Assembly (NCBI RefSeq): GCF_030506325.1
Contig: NZ_CP120683.1
Location: 744,001-808,000 of the forward strand
Length of the DNA: 64,000 bases
Source: Tunicatimonas pelagia
GTDB lineage: Bacteria > Bacteroidota > Bacteroidia > Cytophagales > Cyclobacteriaceae
Direction of reading: 5' to 3'
The position numbers and the translations under genes were made by a program. The notes beneath the pieces are model-generated. The model was not told the DNA's origin. It saw nothing but the letters and a program-made list of their open reading frames with translations, and made no database searches. Below, piece by piece: positions 49,881 to 58,724 of this stretch. The stretch's first letter is position 1; every line of letters starts with the position of its first letter.

Positions 49881-49946
49881 CACAACAATGCATATAGTGC
49901 ATGGCTTCCTAACGTCAGCCACGACACCATATGCGAGCCGTTATGC
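49881..49946 (+). other. attC-like site after the restriction-modification pair
   Basis: AACAA (49884-49888) at the left and CCGTTA (49938-49943) at the right enclose two arms that pair imperfectly: GCATATAGTG-CATGGCT on the left matches the reverse complement of the right arm GCATATGGTGTCGTGGCT with a bulge and two substitutions. The size of about 60 bp, the unpaired base and the AAC/GTT ends are features of integron attC sites. It begins about 10 bp after the endonuclease stop. Confidence 0.55.
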
Positions 49947-50875
49947 GAAATAAGAATATTCAAATGCAATTAGCACACGAAGACAGAAAACTTTCAATTA
50001 ATCAGCATGCTTCAAAAATTCATCCTGATATTGGTGATGTCCTCACGCTGAGTGATGGTAGAAAAGTTGGTTATTTGGATGTAGGAGATCCAAATGGTGC
50101 ACCAGTGTTTTATAATCACGGTGCAGCCAGTTCACGTATTGAAGCGTTGTTTTTTGCTGAATCAGCCGCCAACCTTAATATTCGGATAATTGGTGTTGAT
50201 CGTCCAGGAATGGGACTTTCTGATTATCAGGAAGGTTTGACATTCTTAAGCTGGGCCTCTGATTTAGCAGAAGTAGCAGATTATCTCAACATTAAACGAT
50301 TTTCTGTTGCTGGAACTTCTGGTGGCGGGGCTTATGCTTGTGCATGTGGAGCTCATCAAAACTTAGCTAATAGAATTAATGCCATCATTTTGATTGCTGG
50401 TATGCTGCCTGCAACAAAAGAAGAAAAAAGAGCGCAAAGTGCTGCTACAAAATGGACACTTAAACTTGCAGATAGTGTACCATTTCTCTGTGGGCTGATT
50501 ATGCAGAGTCTTAAAGGTGTTGCTAAAAGATCAGTGCAGACAGGGGATTTTATGGGGCGTAAGGGATGGGGTTCGATAATGGGATATGCCCAACTATCAT
50601 CTTTCCGTAATGGAACAAAAGGTGCAGTAAGAGACGCAGCACTCTATGCTCACCCTTTAGGGTTCGAATTAAAAGAAATCGGTGTACCAGTAATGGTTTT
50701 TGTAGGGACAGAAGATACGAATGTTCCAATAGGGATAGCAAAAAGAGTAGTGAGAGAAGTGAAAAATAGCAAACTGCATATCTTTGATGGAGAGGATCAT
50801 CAGGGTATTCTAGGAAGAGGTCAAGAAATACTCGAAGCGTCTATAAAGTTTGCGAAAGCATTGAAAGAGAATTAA
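49943..50875 (+). CDS. Alpha/beta-hydrolase
   Basis: A 310-residue soluble alpha/beta-hydrolase fold enzyme. The oxyanion-hole motif is YNHGAASSR (about 57-65), the nucleophile is Ser126 in AGTSGGGA, the acid is probably Asp258 in VGTEDTNVP and the base His286 in GEDHQGIL. The sequence suggests an esterase or related hydrolase; the substrate is unknown. I chose the ATG at 49943, which begins at the end of the attC-like site (CCGTTATG); an ATG at 49931 would start inside the palindrome, and another lies at 49964. The gene lies alone between two attC-like sites, as a cassette gene would. Confidence 0.75.
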   Translation: MRNKNIQMQLAHEDRKLSINQHASKIHPDIGDVLTLSDGRKVGYLDVGDPNGAPVFYNHGAASSRIEALFFAESAANLNIRIIGVDRPGMGLSDYQEGLTFLSWASDLAEVADYLNIKRFSVAGTSGGGAYACACGAHQNLANRINAIILIAGMLPATKEEKRAQSAATKWTLKLADSVPFLCGLIMQSLKGVAKRSVQTGDFMGRKGWGSIMGYAQLSSFRNGTKGAVRDAALYAHPLGFELKEIGVPVMVFVGTEDTNVPIGIAKRVVREVKNSKLHIFDGEDHQGILGRGQEILEASIKFAKALKEN

Positions 50876-50880
50876 AACTC

Positions 50881-50947
50881 CACACAACAAAAGCTAAACA
50901 GCAATAGCCCTATACAGGGCCACTGCGTTTAGCTAAACCGTTACATG
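50881..50947 (+). other. attC-like site after the alpha/beta-hydrolase
   Basis: AACAA (50886-50890) and CCGTTA (50938-50943) enclose the arms AGCTAAACAGCAATAGCCC and GGCCACTGCGTTTAGCT, which pair with one bulged base and a few mismatches around a short loop. The start lies 5 bp past the hydrolase stop. The arms differ from those of the site at 49881-49946 but the ends are the same, which is the usual behaviour of attC sites. Confidence 0.55.
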
Positions 50948-50981
50948 CATGCCGCTCCACCAAATTCGCACCAAAATACTG

Positions 50982-51725
50982 TCACAATAGCTCAACCTGC
51001 TCCTCAGTCACATCGGCATTGTGGTAGACCTTCGCAACGTCGTCATCGTCTTCCAGCACGTCAATAAGCTTCATCACACTGAGCAGAGCTTCATCATCTA
51101 GCGTTACGCTGGTGGTAGGAATGCGCTGAAGTTCGGCATTTTCCGGTTCTATGGATAGCGCATCTAGTTTGGATTGTAGGGAACCGAAATCTTCCATCGC
51201 GCTGGTTACTTGTACTAGTCCTTCTTCGTAAGCTACATCTTCGGCTCCGCCATCAATCAGTTCCAGCATTAGCTCATCTTCACTCATACGTTCGGGGTGG
51301 GGAAAGAGAAATACTCCTTTGCGGTCGAACAGATATTCTACCGAGCCATTTTTACTCAAGCTACCCCCGTGTTTGGTAAACGTAGCTCGTACATTCGCTA
51401 CCGTACGGTTGAGGTTATCGGTGGTGCATTCTAGAAACACCGCCACCCCGTGCGGGGCGTAGCCTTCGTAGGTTACTTCTTGGTAGTCGTCACCATCCGC
51501 TCCTGAGCCTTTGCTCACCGCCCGCTCAATGGTATCTTTGGGCATATTAGCCCCTTTGGCATTCTGAATAGCGAGGCGCAAGCGTGGGTTTCCGTCCGGG
51601 TCAGCACCACCTTCTTTGGCTGATACGGTTATTTCTTTGATGAGCTTGGTAAATATTTTACCTCGTTTAGCATCTTGGGCACCCTTTCGCCGCTTTATGT
51701 TTGCCCATTTACTGTGTCCGGCCAT
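50982..51725 (-). CDS. yebC: YebC/PmpR-family DNA-binding protein
   Basis: A 247-residue protein with the family start AGHSKWANIKRRKGAQDAKR and the conserved GGADPDGNPRLRLAI and YEGYAPHGVAVFLE segments. Family members act as transcription regulators or, as shown for some, help ribosomes through difficult peptide stretches; which applies here is open. It lies convergent to the hydrolase cassette, with its stop 41 bp behind the end of the second attC-like site, and 14 bp downstream of porV on the same strand. Confidence 0.85.
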   Translation of the reverse strand: MAGHSKWANIKRRKGAQDAKRGKIFTKLIKEITVSAKEGGADPDGNPRLRLAIQNAKGANMPKDTIERAVSKGSGADGDDYQEVTYEGYAPHGVAVFLECTTDNLNRTVANVRATFTKHGGSLSKNGSVEYLFDRKGVFLFPHPERMSEDELMLELIDGGAEDVAYEEGLVQVTSAMEDFGSLQSKLDALSIEPENAELQRIPTTSVTLDDEALLSVMKLIDVLEDDDDVAKVYHNADVTEEQVELL

Positions 51726-51739
51726 ACTGCGAACGTCTT

Positions 51740-52999
51740 TTAATTCAGATCTGATTCTTCACCGATGGTTTCGGTAGGAGTAGCATCGATGTTAAAATGC
51801 AATGAGATACGAAGGGTTTCTTGCAGTGGATGGTTCTGATCCTGGGGCAGCAAGTAGGCAAAGTCTACCCCAAACACTTGGTAGCGCAATCCTAAACCAG
51901 CAGTAAAGTACTTACGATTCCCTTTACTCTCGTGCTCGTAAAAATAGCCCGTTCGCACGGCAAACAAATTATTATACCAGTATTCTACTCCCGCCGAGAT
52001 CATCACTTCCCGCAACTCTTCGCTGAATCCATCCGGGGCATCGGCAAAGGAGCCAAACATAGCCGATAGAAAGGGGCGATCAGGATCTTTCCCACCGCCA
52101 GGTGCAATTATCGGATCATTATTAGCATTAACGATTACCCGATCTGTGATTGAATCTCGTAAATAAATTGGTGTTGTTGGCACTAATAGCTTATTAAAAT
52201 CTACCGCAAACGTAAGTTTGTTGTAAGGGTCAAGGTAGGTGGTGAACGCACCGCCAAGTCTTAAGTTAGTCGGGATGAAATCAGCTTGATTTTCGTCCAA
52301 GTAGGTGATTCTAGCTCCAACATTGGATAGATTCGCTCCAAATGCCCAGTTTCCTTCATTACCATTGAACACAACATCCTTGGTATAGTAAACCCCTAAA
52401 TCTGCCGCTCCACTGATCCCGGCCTGACCTTCCGTGCCATTAGAACCCGTATTTGATAATAAGTTAGAGTGGATAAAGCGACCGGTTAGTCCGGCACTGA
52501 GATTTTCGCCCAACTGCAATGCAAAAGTGGCTGCTAAAGAAAATTCACGAGGACTCACCAAGTTTAGTAGTCCGCCTTGCTGGTCAGTTAACTGAATATC
52601 GCCCAAATCGAAGTAGCGCATAGATAACCCTAACGCTTGCTGCTGATTAATTTTTTTGTAGGCTGAAAGGTACGAGATTGACATATCGTTCACGACCTTG
52701 GATAGCCAGGGAGTAAAAGAAGCCGAAACCCCAAAGCTAGGCTCCAGAAATGCTAGCTTAGCCGGATTCCAGTGAGTAGCGTTGGCATCGGGCGTAGTAG
52801 CTACCCCCACATCTCCCATACCACTAGCGCGAGAATCGGGTGAGATAGCTAAAAAGGGTACTGCTGTAGTGATTACTCTTCGGGTATCGTCTTGCCCCAA
52901 AACAGTAGCTGCACCGCCCTGAGCCAGTACGTGTTGACTAATCCCTAGGCTAGCCAATGCGACGATTAGGGTAAAGCTGTAACGAATAAAATACTTCAT
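51740..52999 (-). CDS. porV: Type IX secretion system outer-membrane protein PorV
   Basis: PorV (LptO) is a FadL-like outer-membrane barrel that carries type IX cargo to the PorU sortase complex. The frame is open further upstream, but the ATG at 52999 gives a signal peptide (YFIRYSFTLIVALASLGISQ) and lies 1 bp after the porU stop. The N-terminus of the mature form holds VITTAVPFLAISPDSRASGM and GDVGVATTPDANATHWNPAK, the family signature. Barrel strands run to the end (ETLRISLHFNID). The tight spacing with porU indicates translation coupling. Confidence 0.85.
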   Translation of the reverse strand: MKYFIRYSFTLIVALASLGISQHVLAQGGAATVLGQDDTRRVITTAVPFLAISPDSRASGMGDVGVATTPDANATHWNPAKLAFLEPSFGVSASFTPWLSKVVNDMSISYLSAYKKINQQQALGLSMRYFDLGDIQLTDQQGGLLNLVSPREFSLAATFALQLGENLSAGLTGRFIHSNLLSNTGSNGTEGQAGISGAADLGVYYTKDVVFNGNEGNWAFGANLSNVGARITYLDENQADFIPTNLRLGGAFTTYLDPYNKLTFAVDFNKLLVPTTPIYLRDSITDRVIVNANNDPIIAPGGGKDPDRPFLSAMFGSFADAPDGFSEELREVMISAGVEYWYNNLFAVRTGYFYEHESKGNRKYFTAGLGLRYQVFGVDFAYLLPQDQNHPLQETLRISLHFNIDATPTETIGEESDLN

Positions 53000-53000
53000 A

Positions 53001-56000
53001 CTAATGAGCAATAATGAGTTGATGCGTTTTTTGTTCAACAGTGTTCGATTGTGTACTTCTAATCCTAATATTAGCATAATAAACCCCGGAAGGCAAATGC
53101 GCCCCAGCGGTAGTTCGTCCATCCCAGTATAGATCAGCCAACCGAGTAGTTACTTCTGGCTGAGTGGTCTGCATCTGGTGGACTAACTCTCCCTGATTAT
53201 TGTAGATTTGTATGGTAACGTCTAAAATAGTGCCCGGTTGGTTATGATCTAGCACAAACCGGGTTTCTTCGGAGAAAGGATTGGGGTAATTATAAACATT
53301 TGTAACCCAAAATGTTCCTTCTTCGCCTACCCAAAACGAAAGTTCTGCTTCTCCCGAATTATTATACGTGTCCCAAGCTTGTAGTGTCAACCGATATTTG
53401 CCCTCTTCCAACCCATCCATCGGATAACGAATCCATCCCGACTGAAAATTATCTACATCAGCTTGGTAAAAATCATTTAGCACGAAAGTACGACTTTCTT
53501 CAGTTTCTTCATAGAAGAGCTCGGCAGTAATTGTTTGACCCAAGCCACTCGAGCTAATAGATATGCCGTGTTCATCGTTTAGCTGAGCCAGCAATAACGA
53601 ATTAGTTCCGGTAAGCCCTCCGTCCACAAAAGTGGTATCATCCATAAAAAGCGTAATGGCCGGAGCCACAGCATCCTCCACTGTCGAACGCTGGCTTCCG
53701 CCTATGATAAAATCAACCGAGGCTCCGTGGGCGTCCCCACCTTCTTCAGCTCGGGCGCTACTGGCGTAAGCAGTAATTTTACCCTGGCCGGTTTGATAAA
53801 CAATATTTTTGGGCACTACAAAGTTTAACATAAACTGCCCGTCCACAACGCGGGCTTTTCCCCGGTGAATAACGGAGTTTCGCTCCTCAAATTGCATGAA
53901 CGTTCCCTCATTTCCTTGCGTACGTCGTAAAGTGCTCTTATCTAGCACCTCTACCTCCACCGTTCCACTGAAGTTGATAAGAACTTGCTGGGTAGCGGGC
54001 GAAACCACCGTACCCGTCAATTGCACATAATCTAGTGCCCGCAGCGTATCCGTAACGATGAACTGTTCATTAGCCTGTCGCACTGCTAACTGCTCTATGC
54101 TTACCCGAGCCTGCGGATAGGCCAAAACCATACTAGGGTCGCCGAGTAACGAAAAATTACGATTTACTGGCCCATTCAGTCCGTTGTTTTTAGTACGACG
54201 AAAAATTTCGCCCAAGGTAAGCGGTTGCCCGCCCTCCCGCCGAAACACTTCATCGTAAAAAGCGCGATTGAGTAAGAAATTAGAATTAGAGAATACCGGA
54301 CGCGAAGTGGTTACCAGGCCAATTGCACCGCCCTCTTCACTCAAAATTAGCTTTTCAGCTCCGGATATTTCTTGGGGGCTATCGTGCCGACCAAATTCGC
54401 AGGTAGCGGTTACAAAAAAGGGCAACCGATCGTAATTGCGAAAGCGGTTAATCATGCCCGTGGTCAAAATACTCTCCTGCGCCCAGCGGGTTTCGCTACC
54501 GTGCCCGGTGTAGTTCATAATAAGTGCCCCTTGCTTAATAGCATCTTCAATCTCTCGGCTAACTTCGGGGGCTTCTTCCCTTCCCGGAAGCTGCAATTGC
54601 TCGAAGGCATCGGTATAAATTTTTCGGATAGAGAACGAAACGTAAGCGGTATCTACAAACTGAGCCAAGCGTTCCGCGTCGCGCTGGTGTTTATCATTAT
54701 CACCATCGTCGGCTACAAATACTAGCTGGTTTCGCCATTGCCCAAAGGTGGCTTCACTGGTTTGGTAGTGAATCAATTTATCCACTACACTCGTAGCTTC
54801 AGTGGCATTTTTAACCGGTAACCGTCCCACACCAATATCTAGCGTATGATCTCCGGCAAAACTTTCTACCCACTCTCCTTCATCATCTTCTAAAAACCCG
54901 AAGTAATCGTCCGAGGCGTAGCTGTAAATAGGGTGCACCGAATTTCGGGACTGATAAATCGGCACAATATTCGTATTGTTCTCAGTGTACTCTTTGTAGT
55001 CGTAAGAACCTTTGCCAAAAAGCAGCACCGCCTGAAGCTGATCGGGCTGACGGTCGTACAAGTACTTCAGATAGTTCCGTAGAGCGGTAACATCGGGGGT
55101 TCCTGAAGAAAATTCGTTGTATATCTGCTGGTTGGTGACTACCTGCACACTAATCTGGTTGAAAGTGCGTCGAAAATCGGCTAGCCGTTGCGCTTCCGGC
55201 ACTAAATCTTCTCGGGTAACAATTACCAAATTGGGCACATCGCCGCCCTTCAGGTTTTGATTTGCTACCGTTCCAGAGAACGTTGGAGATAAAAAGCCGG
55301 TGGAAGTTCCCGCTACAAATTCTTTCAGTATATCTCTGGTAACCGTGGCGAAAGCCCACTGACTATTAGTTGCGTTTACCGTTAGTAGGGTTGGTTCCTG
55401 CGGATTAGACACATCCCAGACGACCGGAGTTTGATCGGCACTGAGGCGGAACTGCGTAGTAGGATAACTCGTACTTTCCAGATTACGAAAGCGGACAGGT
55501 TTATCGGCTGGAATTGTTAGTGCGCGCGCGCCCTCCAAAATTAATTGATCCAGATTGGCTCGGGCTTGATTACCACTCAGCGATAAGGTAACCGTAGCAT
55601 CACCCGACTGATCAGCATTGGCCGAAAAGGAGGCTTGACTGATCTTTCCCTTCTGAGTGTAGGTTCCCGAAAGAACCGGATCTAATGATATTTCTCCTAT
55701 CGCATTCCCGTTGACTGAAATTTGCACTTCGGCTGAACTTTCGGATCGCCCTACTACTCGGGTATGCACCCGCAGGGACTGTTCGGAACGCCAAGTTACT
55801 GCAGGCAAGCTAACCTCTCTCGATTCTCCGGTGGTTAGTTCTTCACCCAACCACTCTCGCCCCGAGCCGCCCTGCCAGTAGGTCTGGAGCAAATTATACA
55901 GTTCTTCTTCGTGTACCAGCGCATCTTGGTAGTAATCCGTAGTCCAGGCGGGATTGTCTACTCCCGCAGCCGATTGAACTCGTTTGCCTAAATTGCTTCC

Positions 56001-56462
56001 TAAGGTCAAGAAATAGTAAGCAGTATCGCTGTACAGATTTTTTTGATAAGTAGGTCGATGCCCTAGCTCATCATCTGAGGCAAAATGAAGATTATGAGGA
56101 GATTGTCCGTAAAAAAGCAGGTAATCGTCAGCATCCAGACGGTCGTCGTCCCCGTCTTCTACCCAGATAGCTACTTCGGGCAGATCGTTTGAGCGAGGTT
56201 CTGCCAGCGACTGTGGTAACATTCCCCCTCCTTGGCCGAACACTTGAATAGTTGCTGATGAAACAGATGATACATCAACACCTAAAGCAGCCAGTTCGCT
56301 ACCAGATAGGCGATACAGACCATCTTCGGTAACTGCAAACTTATACCAGTTTCCTTCGGCTAGCACCGAAGCATTCTGAGCCCAACTTCGGACCGATAGT
56401 AGTTCAATAATTAGAAATAGTAAAAGTACCCGCATCATGACCCGGTTCGTCAATCCATTCAC
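53001..56462 (-). CDS. porU: Type IX secretion system sortase PorU
   Basis: PorU is the gingipain-like (C25) enzyme on the cell surface that removes C-terminal signals from type IX cargo and attaches the proteins to lipid. The 1153-residue protein has a signal peptide (LLLFLIIELLSVRSWAQ), a beta-rich N-terminal region, and a C25 catalytic domain (about 400-790) with His654 in NYTGHGSE and Cys688 in TATCEFGRHD. It ends with a type IX C-terminal domain (about 1065-1153, starting VYNYPNPFSEETRFVLDH and ending GVYYANIRI), as PorU itself does. It is directly upstream of porV. The first of three close Met codons may not be the real start. Confidence 0.85.
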   Translation of the reverse strand: MNGLTNRVMMRVLLLFLIIELLSVRSWAQNASVLAEGNWYKFAVTEDGLYRLSGSELAALGVDVSSVSSATIQVFGQGGGMLPQSLAEPRSNDLPEVAIWVEDGDDDRLDADDYLLFYGQSPHNLHFASDDELGHRPTYQKNLYSDTAYYFLTLGSNLGKRVQSAAGVDNPAWTTDYYQDALVHEEELYNLLQTYWQGGSGREWLGEELTTGESREVSLPAVTWRSEQSLRVHTRVVGRSESSAEVQISVNGNAIGEISLDPVLSGTYTQKGKISQASFSANADQSGDATVTLSLSGNQARANLDQLILEGARALTIPADKPVRFRNLESTSYPTTQFRLSADQTPVVWDVSNPQEPTLLTVNATNSQWAFATVTRDILKEFVAGTSTGFLSPTFSGTVANQNLKGGDVPNLVIVTREDLVPEAQRLADFRRTFNQISVQVVTNQQIYNEFSSGTPDVTALRNYLKYLYDRQPDQLQAVLLFGKGSYDYKEYTENNTNIVPIYQSRNSVHPIYSYASDDYFGFLEDDEGEWVESFAGDHTLDIGVGRLPVKNATEATSVVDKLIHYQTSEATFGQWRNQLVFVADDGDNDKHQRDAERLAQFVDTAYVSFSIRKIYTDAFEQLQLPGREEAPEVSREIEDAIKQGALIMNYTGHGSETRWAQESILTTGMINRFRNYDRLPFFVTATCEFGRHDSPQEISGAEKLILSEEGGAIGLVTTSRPVFSNSNFLLNRAFYDEVFRREGGQPLTLGEIFRRTKNNGLNGPVNRNFSLLGDPSMVLAYPQARVSIEQLAVRQANEQFIVTDTLRALDYVQLTGTVVSPATQQVLINFSGTVEVEVLDKSTLRRTQGNEGTFMQFEERNSVIHRGKARVVDGQFMLNFVVPKNIVYQTGQGKITAYASSARAEEGGDAHGASVDFIIGGSQRSTVEDAVAPAITLFMDDTTFVDGGLTGTNSLLLAQLNDEHGISISSSGLGQTITAELFYEETEESRTFVLNDFYQADVDNFQSGWIRYPMDGLEEGKYRLTLQAWDTYNNSGEAELSFWVGEEGTFWVTNVYNYPNPFSEETRFVLDHNQPGTILDVTIQIYNNQGELVHQMQTTQPEVTTRLADLYWDGRTTAGAHLPSGVYYANIRIRSTQSNTVEQKTHQLIIAH

Positions 56463-56519
56463 GTTTTTTTGGGGACTTTAGTATAAATAGCTGGCGGAAA
56501 AACAGGCTAAAACTTACGT

Positions 56520-56771
56520 TTACCCGGCTGCTAATTCGTACTCGTAGCTTTCCATAATCAAATTAGCCAACAGCTTCTGACAGGCTTCTTCCACCATTTG
56601 CTTCGCCTGAGCTTCATCACTAGCCGAAAGCTGTACGGTAATGTGCCGCCCTACCCTAACATCTTCAACACTATTCAACCCTAGGTTTTCCAGCCCAAGA
56701 CGAACGGCTTTTCCCTGTGGGTCTAAGATTTCCTTCTTGGGCATTACATTGATTTTAGCAATAAATTCCAT
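56520..56771 (-). CDS. purS: Phosphoribosylformylglycinamidine synthase subunit PurS
   Basis: PurS is the small subunit that joins PurL and PurQ in the fourth step of purine synthesis. The 83-residue protein has the family's start (FIAKINVMPKKEILDPQGKA), the conserved LENLGLNSVEDVRVGRHI and a C-terminal helix with strand (NLIMESYEYEL). It stands alone between porU and pssA; purL and purQ are not in the window. Confidence 0.85.
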   Translation of the reverse strand: MEFIAKINVMPKKEILDPQGKAVRLGLENLGLNSVEDVRVGRHITVQLSASDEAQAKQMVEEACQKLLANLIMESYEYELAAG

Positions 56772-56789
56772 ATAAATTAGATGTGAGAT

Positions 56790-56890
56790 ATGAAAATGGA
56801 GGACGGAAAAGGGAAAAAGGAGAACGGGTTGTAGTTGTAGGAACTCCGTTCTCCATCCTCCGTCTTCCTTTTTTCTTTTTCATCGGCAAA
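56790..56890 (-). terminator. Long inverted repeat between pssA and purS
   Basis: GGAGAACGG (56819-56827) pairs exactly with CCGTTCTCC (56846-56854). Outside this stem the two flanks remain imperfectly complementary for about 30 further bases (purine-rich on one side, pyrimidine-rich on the other). On the minus strand the stem is followed by a T-rich stretch, so it can terminate pssA transcription before purS. Confidence 0.5.
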
Positions 56891-56903
56891 AGTAAATAAT
56901 TTT

Positions 56904-57614
56904 CTACTCGGTTGTTGGGTCACGGGTTGACTTTGTTGAAACAATTACTGAAACGATAATATACAGCACCAAAACTACGGGAATAGCTACCGACCGCAGC
57001 AACACAAACAAAATAATTGATAGTATCATGAAAATATATTTGAGCTGATTATCAGCCCAGCTATAATTCTTGAACTTAAACGCCAGCAGCTCAATACTGG
57101 CCACCAACAAATAGGCATCTACTAGAGCCAGAATAATCAGAAAGCCCGGACTAGCAATCAACATTTGAAACCAAGGAAGAGTACCCAATGGTAAAGCACT
57201 GATTAATAGCGCACTAGATGGGGTGGGTAAGCCGATGAATTTATCAGTCTGGCGAGTATCCACATTGAAAATGGCCAAGCGTAATGCCGAAAATGCCGCG
57301 ATCACGAAGGCCAGATAGGGAATCCAGGTACCTTTTACCTCCAGCGCACTTTCTATCAGGCCAAACATAATAAAGGAAGGCAGCACCCCAAAGCTTACCA
57401 TATCGGCTAGGGAGTCGAGGTCGCCCCCAATAGAAGAGTATGCTTTTAGTGCTCGGGCTACTAAGCCATCGGCAAAGTCTAGCAAGGCCGCAATCCAAAT
57501 AAAGTAGGCGGCCATCTCCAAATCGCCTCGGGTAGCCGCTACAATGCCAAAACATCCGCTGAGCAAGTTGCTGAGCGTAATGGTATTAGGAATATATTTG
57601 GTGAGGTAGGTCAA
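56904..57614 (-). CDS. pssA: CDP-diacylglycerol-serine O-phosphatidyltransferase
   Basis: This inner-membrane enzyme makes phosphatidylserine, the precursor of phosphatidylethanolamine. The 236-residue protein has the CDP-alcohol phosphotransferase motif in DFADGLVARALKAYSSIGGD followed by LDSLAD, with all conserved Asp and Gly residues. Six to eight hydrophobic segments span the rest. The early TNTITLSNLLSG-like start (PNTITLSNLLSGCFGIVA) marks the PssA rather than the PgsA subfamily. It is divergent from the oxidoreductase gene 57660-58724, with 45 bp between. Confidence 0.8.
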   Translation of the reverse strand: MTYLTKYIPNTITLSNLLSGCFGIVAATRGDLEMAAYFIWIAALLDFADGLVARALKAYSSIGGDLDSLADMVSFGVLPSFIMFGLIESALEVKGTWIPYLAFVIAAFSALRLAIFNVDTRQTDKFIGLPTPSSALLISALPLGTLPWFQMLIASPGFLIILALVDAYLLVASIELLAFKFKNYSWADNQLKYIFMILSIILFVLLRSVAIPVVLVLYIIVSVIVSTKSTRDPTTE

Positions 57615-57659
57615 TCTTTTTTTGGCAACTTATCAACTTGTTAGCTGGTTTACAAGAAT

Positions 57660-58724
57660 ATGACAAAAGTAGATGTTTTAGTGGTTGGGCAGGGCTTGGC
57701 CGGTACCGCGCTAAGTTACTATCTGATGCAAGCCGGCTGCCGCGTTCAAATCATCAACCATAGCAAACCCGAAACTGCTTCGCGAGCCGCCGCCGGATTG
57801 TACAATCCAATTACCGGGCGAAAGATGGTAAAAACCTGGTTGGCCGATAAAATTTTTCCAGAAATTGAGCCGTTTTACCGCCAATTAGAGTCGCTCACCC
57901 AGCAACGGTTTCTGCACCCAATGCCCATTTATCGGCCTTTTCTCACCAATGCCGAACGTTCTGACTGGAGTATTCTGGCTCCTCAGTCTATCTATCAGCC
58001 CTACATCAGTCAGGTATTTCAGCACAGCAACTTTGGCGACTATATTAATGATCCGCTGGGAGGTATTCTACTTCGGCAATCAGGCTACGTAGATTTGCCA
58101 ACACTTTTATCGGCAATGCAGCAGTATTTTCGTGAGCAGACTGTATACCAGGAAGAAATTTTTGACGTTACACGATTACGACTAGAAAAAACAGGGGTTC
58201 AATACGGAGATTACCACAGTCGTTGGCTCATTTTCTGCGATGGTGCCGACGGATACCGCAATTCTTTCTTTCGTTGGTTGCCTTATCAGCCCGTGAAAGG
58301 GGAAATACTCTTGATTGATACTGAAAAAAAGAGTAACATCGTCTTCAATAGAGGAATATTTGTGATGCCATTCGGTGATAAGTATAAAGTAGGTTCTACC
58401 TACGACCATCAGGATTTAACGTTTGCCCCTACTGAAAAAGGGAGAAACACTTTGCAGAACAAACTGGATAAGCTACTAACCACGCCCTACCGGGTGGTGA
58501 ACCAGTGGGCGGGAGTGCGTCCCGCTACTCGCGACCGCCGACCTTTTATCGGAATGCACCCTAACCATAAAACATTAGGTATTTTTAATGGGTTAGGCAC
58601 CAAGGGAGTGTCATTAGCCCCCTATTTTGCCCAACACTTCACCCGCTTTCTAACTGAATCAGCCACCTTACATCCGGAAACCGATATTCAACGTTTTGAA
58701 AGTTTTTACCACGCCGTGAGCTAA
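57660..58724 (+). CDS. FAD-dependent oxidoreductase (DAO family)
   Basis: A 354-residue enzyme with an N-terminal FAD-binding motif (VLVVGQGLAGTALSYYLMQA, GxGxxG) and a second flavin-contact element (AGVRPATRDRRPFIGMHP). The C-terminal GLGTKGVSLAPYFA closes the FAD site. It belongs to the D-amino-acid/glycine oxidase fold family; the substrate cannot be told. Its TAA overlaps the ATG of the next gene by one base (TAATG), so the two are translationally coupled even though their products seem unrelated. Confidence 0.75.
   Translation: MTKVDVLVVGQGLAGTALSYYLMQAGCRVQIINHSKPETASRAAAGLYNPITGRKMVKTWLADKIFPEIEPFYRQLESLTQQRFLHPMPIYRPFLTNAERSDWSILAPQSIYQPYISQVFQHSNFGDYINDPLGGILLRQSGYVDLPTLLSAMQQYFREQTVYQEEIFDVTRLRLEKTGVQYGDYHSRWLIFCDGADGYRNSFFRWLPYQPVKGEILLIDTEKKSNIVFNRGIFVMPFGDKYKVGSTYDHQDLTFAPTEKGRNTLQNKLDKLLTTPYRVVNQWAGVRPATRDRRPFIGMHPNHKTLGIFNGLGTKGVSLAPYFAQHFTRFLTESATLHPETDIQRFESFYHAVS

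Larger units (their letters stand above)
47540..50940 (+). mobile_element. Candidate integron-like cassette pair (attC-like sites, no integrase visible)
   Basis: CCGTTA occurs at 47536-47541, 49938-49943 and 50938-50943, and the last two form the right ends of imperfect palindromes of about 60 bp that start with AACAA. If recombination occurs after the G, two units result: about 2.4 kb with the restriction-modification pair and 1.0 kb with the hydrolase. Each gene stop lies 3-10 bp before its palindrome, as in gene cassettes. The 47524-47844 stretch has no gene; it holds the 22-bp palindrome and the likely promoter. The block is AT-rich compared with the flanking core genes. Confidence 0.5.
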
